Below the pieces are notes generated by a model. It did no database searches. It was not told the origin of the DNA and worked only from the letters and a program-made list of their open reading frames with translations. Shown here one piece after another: positions 57,151-64,000 of a stretch of 64,000 nt of DNA (its first letter is position 1; each line of letters opens with the position of its first letter). The position numbers and the translations under genes are program-made. This stretch comes from Gnetum montanum (lineage: Eukaryota > Streptophyta > Gnetopsida > Gnetales > Gnetaceae): assembly GCA_015680685.1 (NCBI GenBank), contig MNCI01033448.1, positions 124,001-188,000 of the forward strand, read 5' to 3'.

Positions 57151-60100
57151 ATGGCTTTTTCAACTATTGCTACCAATGCTTTTAACGCAGAAGTTTCCTT
57201 CAACGTTGAACTTCCCATCACGGTTCAAGGCACTATTGGTGCTGAACAACTGCTGAATTCGACGCTGGAGGCACATCGATCTCTTAGAATCTAAAATCAA
57301 GGACCTGAGGGATTGGCCTAGCAACATGAGCATTATAGTTTCCTCTATGCAAAGGTGTAGGCAAATTGCCCTTGGATTTACATGAACTTGAAGAAAAATG
57401 CAGCTTTGAGTTCGCTTACTGCAACAGGAAGGAATTTGTCCCTATTCCCGGTGTTTCTTTGCCTTTAACACAAGCATACCAAAGGCTTCTAGACCAACTA
57501 ATCTAGTTGAGTAGGCTTAGGGGGCAACATGATACAGCGTTGAACCAAGATGAAGCTATCTAGGATGGGCAGGAAGAACTCGATTCCCAATCAGACGAGG
57601 GAGGTCCAACCAGCCCTGCTTCTATCCCTCTTACCCAGTCCTTCAAGGCCAAGATGTCCTCTCTTACCGCTCCCTTTATAATTATGTCTACACTTTCGCA
57701 ACCCATGATTACTATTACTATGGGTAGCCATGCCAATCTTATGGCATTTCAACACCTGTGCTAGCCTGTTGCGCCTATTCCATTTGCAGCTACTATCCCT
57801 CCGCAGGTTGTTCAGTAGCCCATACCTATGGCACATAACATGCCAACCATGGCTACCCTGCCACATGCTCATGCTATACTGACTTCACAATCATGCGCAA
57901 CTTCTGCCACTATTCCTACATTAACGTCAATTCCATCCACTATGGAGGGCCCCATTCGTTTCTTCACCTATGCTACAACCGTCACAAATGTCTCATTTCG
58001 TGCAAGTACACCAAGCCTTGCAGTCGGCACCTCCTAATGTGAGGCTATGGTCTAGGCTTCTGGTGACACAAGCCTTATACTCAGCAGCCTAACCACCAAC
58101 TGTTACTTTAACAACACCACCTGTTGTGTTAACAACACCACCTGCAAGGTGGTGGATGACACAGGTACCACCGCTCATGGGGGTCGTCCCAATGGCACCA
58201 CCAATGGGTCATACCGCCGCTCCCTTCATACCGTAAGTAGGAGCTACCCCTGCAGCTCCCCAGCCATCCACTATGTTGCTAGCTCTAGAACAAGTATTTC
58301 AGCTCATCCAGACCCTCACTGAGGAAATAAAACACCTCAAAGTTGTAGGGTCCAACATGGTGCAAGTCATGGACTTTTACCAACATGACCCTGTTAGCCT
58401 TGCAATCCCTGCTTTAATGTTACCCCCGGGGATGTCTCTCCCACACTTCACGAAGTACGATGGGAAGCAATATCCCAATGCATATCTTGTCACTTTCTGG
58501 TGAGAATCTTTGCTATTGCAACAATGGCCGCACATGATCATTCACGTCTTTGCCATGTCCCTAGCCCAGAAAGCTTTAGATTGGTATCACACGTTGCCAT
58601 GCTCATCCATTTCAACTTTGGAAGAGCTACTCACCCAGTTGGTGACACACTTCAAGTACAACTTGAAGCCAAAAACCACACTAGATTAGTTGATGACCAT
58701 GAAGCAAGACCCACTAGAACCAGTCCAAAAATTCATTCAACATTGGAGCGCAACCCTTAATGAAATCTGCAAGTCCATCATGGAGGCCCACTTGCTAGCC
58801 ATCTTTAAGGGTGCAGTGAATGACTTCATCGAGTCCAAATTATACTATCTTGCTCCTCACTCTCTTAGTCAGGCTTTCGCTCAAACTAAGAGCATACAGG
58901 ATGTAGCTGAGGCAAGCAAAGACCTAGTCTACATTGCTTACAAGAGCACCTTCACAAAGAAGGAAAAGGGTAAATCCTCAACAGCCATAGTGGCCGCTGT
59001 GGTGACTGAGGCCAAGCCCAAACCTAGGAATAGTAGTAGCAAGAACAACAAGAAACTAGCCACACAAGCAGCTAACCCTTCACCCAAACCGGGCCACATG
59101 TCGCAACCTATTGCACCTACGCTTGAGACATCTGTATAACCCAAACCCAACTTTGAGCGCAAAGACCACTCAAAATACATCCCACTACCTCTCAAGCCTT
59201 CAGAACTTTTGAAGCAACTACTGGCAGCGGGATATATCCAACATAAGTAGTTGTCGAAAGAGGCAAATGCAAGACATCAATGCTACTGCCACCTCCTTAG
59301 GAATCCCTCTTTGGCCCTACCCAATGAGCCTCCAGTTCCTAGGTGTTTCAGGCTAGACAGGTTTTGTGACTACCACCAACAGTGTGGTCACAACATGGAT
59401 TATTGTCTATCGTTGCAGGATGATATCCAAATATTAATCAACTTGGAGAAGCTGGTGCTGGACGAAAGCAACCCAGTACACCTTGAAAACCAATCTATGT
59501 ATGTCTACATAGATCCCCTCAACACCAAAAATGCTGGTTATGTCATCAATGCTATCGGCATTAATAGTGATCCCATGTCACCCCGCCAGACATTTCTGAT
59601 CCGTGTGCCTCAACATGGGGCACCAACACCACCAGTGGTTGGTCTATGCTCGTAGCAGCCTTTCATCCTAAGAGTACCACCACAAGCATCCACCTCTAGC
59701 TCCATTTCTCATCAGGGGGCCAACACCTTTGATGGCCCTTATCTTGTGCAAAAAAGCTAAACATCCTCCTCACCCTGCAAGGCGAGAAGTCCACTTGGTG
59801 GGGGAGATGTCAAAGGGAAGTACCATCAAGGGTATTCCCAAGCCTATGTCTTCACCCCTTGCATCTGCACCTTTGCCCCTAAATACGAATGTCAACATGA
59901 CTACACAGCTTGCATCACCCTGTCGGCAAGGACCTAAACCCAAATCTGAGACTGCCTCTCCTCGGGAGATTCATCTTCTGGGACAGATTGAAGAGGAGGG
60001 AAGTGTCAAAAAAAGGGGCACTCAAGACCTTCTAGATGCCCTCACTCAGGTCAAGCAAGCTGTAAAATAGAAAAATGCTACACTGAGCTTGTACAATCTA

Positions 60101-60924
60101 ATCATCACATATGTACCCCACCTAGAGGCTCTAGTCCGCATGTTAATGGTGATTTCGGTCGATGAGAACATGCCAATGGAAGAGGAAGTGATCCACTCGG
60201 TCATGCTTCCCTCTATATCTAGAGAGTCCACACCACCTCAATTGACTTTCAATAATGATGCCATTAGGGAAGATCCCAAAGGGGGTCATGTGACTATGAT
60301 GCCTCTCTTCATCACAATTCGGGTCAGCCAACACTGAATCTAAGGGGTACACATTGATGATGGGGTTACCACAAACGTCATTCCATTCCCTATTATAGAA
60401 AAGTTGGGATTGGTCGACCAGATCAAACCCACAATGACGTCATGTCTAAGATCCTTCAACGGGACATGCGTCCTGGTGAAGGGAACAGTTCACGTAAGCT
60501 TCATAGCAAGGGACCAGTTTCCCACAGACGTAATGTTCATCGTGGTCAAGGAAATGCCTGGGTTTAACCTGATCTTGGGAAGATCATGGTTAGCAGAACT
60601 TAGGATTTTCTCCTCGCCTACACACCAAGAGATCCACTTACCATACGCAGGTAGGGAGGTGGTGATCCATGGTGACGAAGTAGCAATGCAAGCAATTAGC
60701 AATGTAGACATGGAGCAGGGCTCCGAGGTCACAACCTCCAAGAGTGAGACGCCTGTTCACACATGCATTAACCATCCAATGGAAGGATCGGCCTAGCGAG
60801 CTGACTCCCAAATCGAAAATGCATGGGTTGAGTTGCCCTTCCAAGTGGAGGATGATGATGCGAACAAGGGCCCTGGTGAAACACTTCGGCCCTACACTCC
60901 AATCAACCCAAAATGGGTCCAAAG
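57151..60924 (+). pseudogene. E8 gag-protease
   Basis: ATG at 57151 (MAFSTIATNAF). N-terminal region to about 58240; gag core about 58440-58860 (TKYDGKQYPNAYLVTF, EDRIVTHFKYNLK-like, IFKGAVNDFIESKLYYLAP); Lys/Ala linker; intact CX2HX4HX4C knuckle (FCDYHQQCGHNMDYC, near 59365); Pro-rich stretch (59580-59960). Protease about 60340-60640 with DDGV active site, LIEKLG-type block and NLILGRSWL; Glu-rich end to about 60920. Donor CAAAG|GTAGCTATG at 60925. Frame changes near 58050-58250 and 59660-59730; stops mostly TAG for Gln. Best preserved gag-protease of the family here; still not functional. Confidence 0.92.
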
Positions 60925-60930
60925 GTAGCT
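60925..60930 (+). other. Putative intron 1 splice donor of E8
   Basis: TCCAAAG|GTAGCT just after the protease exon. Ogre elements are known to splice an intron between protease and RT. The matching acceptors are seen in E5 (27453) and E6 (37462). Confidence 0.5.
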
Positions 60931-61014
60931 ATGCATAACATAACAACCCTACTATTTCCTGCCTAGTTGCCATCTCTTATACATTCACTACTTTTTCTAA
61001 CATGTTGTTCTTCT

Positions 61015-61315
61015 AGCATGCTATGCTAATGGCCTAAAATGGCCTAAAACTAGCATCGTTGCTTTCTGCTTTGCTAACATGCCATTCTTCTAGCATGCTA
61101 CGGTAACGGCCCGAAATGGCCTAAAGCTAGCATCATTGTTTTTTTCTTTGTTAATGTACTATCTCTTTTGGCAATGGCACAGAATGGCCTAAAACTAGCA
61201 TTGTCATTTTTAGCTTTTTAAACATATAATCCTTCTGGCATATTACGCAATGGCCCAAAATGGTCTAAAACTAGCAATGACCCGAGATGGCCTAAAACTA
61301 GCATACGAGAGCATG
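61015..61315 (+). repeat. Minisatellite B, E8 copy
   Basis: About five units with core ggcctaaaactagca followed by tcgttgcttt...tgctaacatgcc..cttctagcatgcta. Same composition as E2 6470-6790. Confidence 0.9.
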
Positions 61316-61488
61316 AAAACTTTACATGATATGCAAGTTAACATAACATCAATTTATTTTCTAAAGTTTTTCATTTCATTCAAAACTTTCGCCTGTTGAC
61401 AATGTTCACAAAATTTTCAAAATGTCAAAATTTTAAAATTTCAACATTTCAAAAATTCCAAAAATCTCAAAAAGAAAATCCCATGCTG

Positions 61489-64000
61489 TCATGGGTTGTC
61501 TCTATTTGCATCATCTTCGCTGCTTGCCTCCACTTCATTTGCTTGTGCATCATCCCTCCCTAAGTTACCTTCTACCGGTTCTCCATTCCCTCCCTCTACG
61601 GGCCTTATATCCTCATCCAGAGCCTGCATCGTAGGAATGAAGTAGTCAATTAGGGCAACAAATGCAAACTAGAACATGGCATGAGCATCTACATAGTAAA
61701 GTGACTAACCTAAGAGGTGCCTGCGTCGGTTTCACAGGGTATCCAATTTAGACCAAGCCTGAGGCGACGCCAGATCTCCTCTATCGTGATGTCCATCCAA
61801 CGCCTGTTGCTAGGTTCAGCATTCACAGTGGTGACTCTCTCCCTTTCTACGGTCGTCCATCTTAGAGGGCCCAGGGAAAGAGAGGTGGCTGCAGTCTCCC
61901 CCGTAGAAAGGTCCACCTTCAAGTCAGGAGATTCCATCACCTTCACCCACTCTTTGAACTTATCGTAGGCTTCAAAAGAATCGATGGCATTTGTGAATGC
62001 TTCATACATGAATGCCTCCACAGCAGCATCTTTGTACAGCTTTCGATGGGTATAATTCTATAGCTTGTACACGTGTTTGTGGTTTCTCTAGGTTTGCTCC
62101 CATTCAAAAACCTTGGCACTGATGTCTTTCATGTCTTGACACTTCTGGGCTAGCAAGTCCATCTACATTTTCTATTTAACTATCTCGCAAGTAGATTCAA
62201 CATTCTCATGAATGATAGTTCAAAATCTAGCATAGTCATCTATAGCCTTCCACCAGTTCTTAATGCCAGGGTTACGGTTCACAAGGAACTCATTCCTTGA
62301 ACAGAGATCCTTCACCTCAATGACAAGCTCAACCTCTCTTTGCTTAGCCCTTTGGACCCATTTCCACAAGTCCTTATTGACACGCTTATACTCCCACAAA
62401 GAGCGTGTCGAGTGTAAGATGCACTTGTAAGCCTCATCGAGTGTGCGACGAGACACCTCGGTCACGTCAAGTGAGAGTGTAGGCATGGCACCAGCCTTCA
62501 TAGGTCATGTTAGTTTCCATTTGAGCCAAGAGGCTATTTGACACATAGAGCATAGCGATCATGTTAGCATAGCAGAATCAATGAACTCAAAATTTTTAGC
62601 ATAATACTACTACTTACCCACACTAGGGTCTACCTGCTAAAGGCGTTTGATCATGTCATCGACAAGTCCCTACATGAATGTAAACTTGTAAGGGATCTCG
62701 ACCCATGACTCCATACGAATCAAAGGGGGTCCCATAGTATTAGAAGTAGCACCTATCAGCAATGACCAAAATGGACTATGATAAAGTAGACATCCTGCCA
62801 ACTCACCAACGTCTGGTTGTGATCTTTCTTCTTGCTGATGCAAGACGATGGCAGTAGCCTTGGTAGAGGGCCCTACCAAGTCCATACGAGCCCTTTCCTC
62901 ATGCGCTAGTTCCTTTCCTTTTAGGAGACTAGCATCTTTTTTATTCAAGGGAGGTGCCTCTTCGGTAGGAGGAGGCTCCCTAATGAAAAGAGCCCCTACC
63001 CTAGAGACAGGACCTCCCTTATTCCTAATCGGGGCCCTTTCCTCCAAGAATGGGGCCTCCATATCTTCATTTGTCATCCTTGTCTCGGGAGCCGACACTT
63101 CCTCATCGCCTTCCTCTTCTTCTTCTTCTTCCTTTGCAAAGAAGCATGTTTACATGAGTCTAAAATAAGTAAGCTCAAAATAGGTGTTACGCTATTCTAT
63201 ACTTCCTAACGTAGCGTAGCATAGCAAACAATGACAAAGTAAGCATTACATGAAAATGTTTACCAATGGGGGGTTGCATCCTCTGTAGCTTAAGCCATAG
63301 TCTTCGTCCCTCCTCTTCCTCCACACGAAGGGTGTCCCTGGCTGGGAGAGGTCTCTTCCTTCACAACTCCTTGGGCATAGTCTTAGCCATGAGACGTTCC
63401 CCCGACATCACACTACCAGTAGTAGCAGGGGGCATCTCTCCCACACTGTCCTAGCCATGAATGCTATGAACCACAAGATCTTTAGTCATTACATACAATG
63501 ACTCCCTAATCATCTTTGGGGGATCTTGGGCCTACATAGTCTAGAGAATCTATCGAATCCATGGCCTAGAAATTTGGTTTTGATCTTGCATGACCCAGAC
63601 TCCATCCTTGTGAACCATTAGAAACTACACGAAGCACTTCAGAAAACCTATGTAGAAGGTAGTGTATGTTGGAGTGGGACTTCTTGTGCTCACGGAGTCC
63701 CAAAATATCAGCCTAAAAGCCACTACATAGGAAACTAGCCCAATTGTAATGGGCCTCTTCTTCCATAACCTCTGGCATTACCTAGGCCTGCTCGAGCCCT
63801 AGGACTTTCCCTTAGGTGAGCAGTTGGGCGAATGCCTAGGCACAAAAGACTGGGTAAATCCCCATGGCAAGGCCATCCTTAAGCTTTTCCATGGAGAACC
63901 CTTTTCGCTCCTTGGTGAGCCGCAACCACTCCTCGATATTCTTCTTCTAAAAAGTCAACTCCTACTTACTCTTTGACACTATGGGGGCACCATTGACAAG
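61489..64000 (-). pseudogene. E8 antisense gene (aORF), at least five exons
   Basis: Minus strand, opposite to E8 gag, continuing past 64000. 64000-63600: coding with TAG stops in Gln positions (IEEWLRLTKERKGF, LEQA, YNWASFL, NIHYLLHRFSEVL). About 63128-62817: Glu/Pro-rich acidic exon (open 63098-62670; SAPETRMTNEDME), ending GTTG|GTGAGT. Exon 62752-62618 (135 nt; GPPLIRMESW), then GTAAGTAG. Exon about 62501-61710: helical charged region (YKCILHSTRSLW, DDYARF, YEAFTNAIDSFEAY). Intron 61709-61624 (86 nt). Terminal exon 61623-61489 (135 nt), acidic, ending DDANRDNP then TGA. The last two exons match E2 and the rest matches E6. I do not recognise the family. A weak resemblance to plant transposon-associated helical domains in the LEQA...NWASFL region is only a guess. 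Confidence 0.7.
61624..61709 (-). other. Putative 86-nt intron in E8 antisense gene
   Basis: CTCTTAG|GTTAGTCAC to CTACGATGCAG|GCTCTGG. Same length and ends as 6102-6187 in E2. Confidence 0.7.

Larger units (their letters stand above)
54972..64000 (+). mobile_element. E8: Tat/Ogre-lineage element, 5' half, running off the window
   Basis: 5' LTR, leader array, gag-protease, splice donor (60925), minisatellite B and the antisense gene on the minus strand. Same order and close sequence similarity to E2. RT to integrase would lie beyond 64000. Confidence 0.88.

Noticed and set aside
1-64000. tRNA or rRNA genes
   Set aside because: No cloverleaf or rRNA core sequence recognised; the only tRNA-related sequences are PBS sites.

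Overview
The window is plant nuclear DNA, almost certainly from a seed plant with a large, repeat-rich genome. I see no functional cellular gene, rRNA, tRNA or CRISPR array. Essentially everything that can be interpreted is Ty3/gypsy LTR retrotransposon sequence, old and nested. One Tat/Ogre-lineage family dominates: its pol carries a second, archaeal-type RNase H after the first, its gag has a CX2HX4HX4C knuckle, and copies occur on both strands. One Athila-like element is complete in outline, with both LTRs and a 5-bp target duplication.

Layout (my labels): E1 (+, 1-5222) is the 3' half of a Tat element with RNase H, second RNase H, integrase, minisatellite A, PPT and 3' LTR. It sits in E2 (-, 5223-12988; 5' LTR, leader array, gag, protease, minisatellite B, antisense-gene fragment). 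12989-17071 is LTR debris plus a gag copy (E3, +). E4 (+, 17072-25676) is a pol-less gag-protease element with both LTRs, the 5' one truncated. E5 (+, about 25.7-34.6 kb) has the end of an intron, all of pol, minisatellite A and a 3' LTR. E6 (-, 34625-51159) has pol, a long intron with a spliced antisense gene, and minisatellite B; the Athila-like E9 (+, 41806-49283) is nested inside it. E7 (-, 51160-54971) is a second pol-less element and E8 (+, 54972-64000, runs off the end) has 5' LTR, gag, protease, minisatellite B and the antisense gene.

Putting partial copies together gives a family architecture no single copy shows: 5' LTR - leader tandem array - gag-protease exon - intron 1 (minisatellite B, then a multi-exon gene on the opposite strand, then spacer repeats) - pol exon (RT, RNase H, second RNase H, integrase) - intron 2 (minisatellite A) - 3' region with a short conserved ORF - PPT - 3' LTR. 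An intron between protease and RT is known for Ogre elements, and antisense ORFs are known in some Tat elements such as Grande. The unusual points are a spliced antisense gene lying inside the pol intron in three copies, and a different minisatellite in each putative intron. The antisense gene has an 86-nt intron and a 135-nt acidic terminal exon of identical size in two copies. Two pol-less derivatives keep a 57-nt exon, the collapsed remnant of the pol exon, with both splice sites intact.

All coding regions are decayed. Most premature stops are TAG, TAA or TGA where sister copies have CAG, CAA or CGA, as expected from deamination of methylated cytosine. Splice sites, element boundaries and subfamily assignments were made by eye; no alignment, HMM search or expression data were available.
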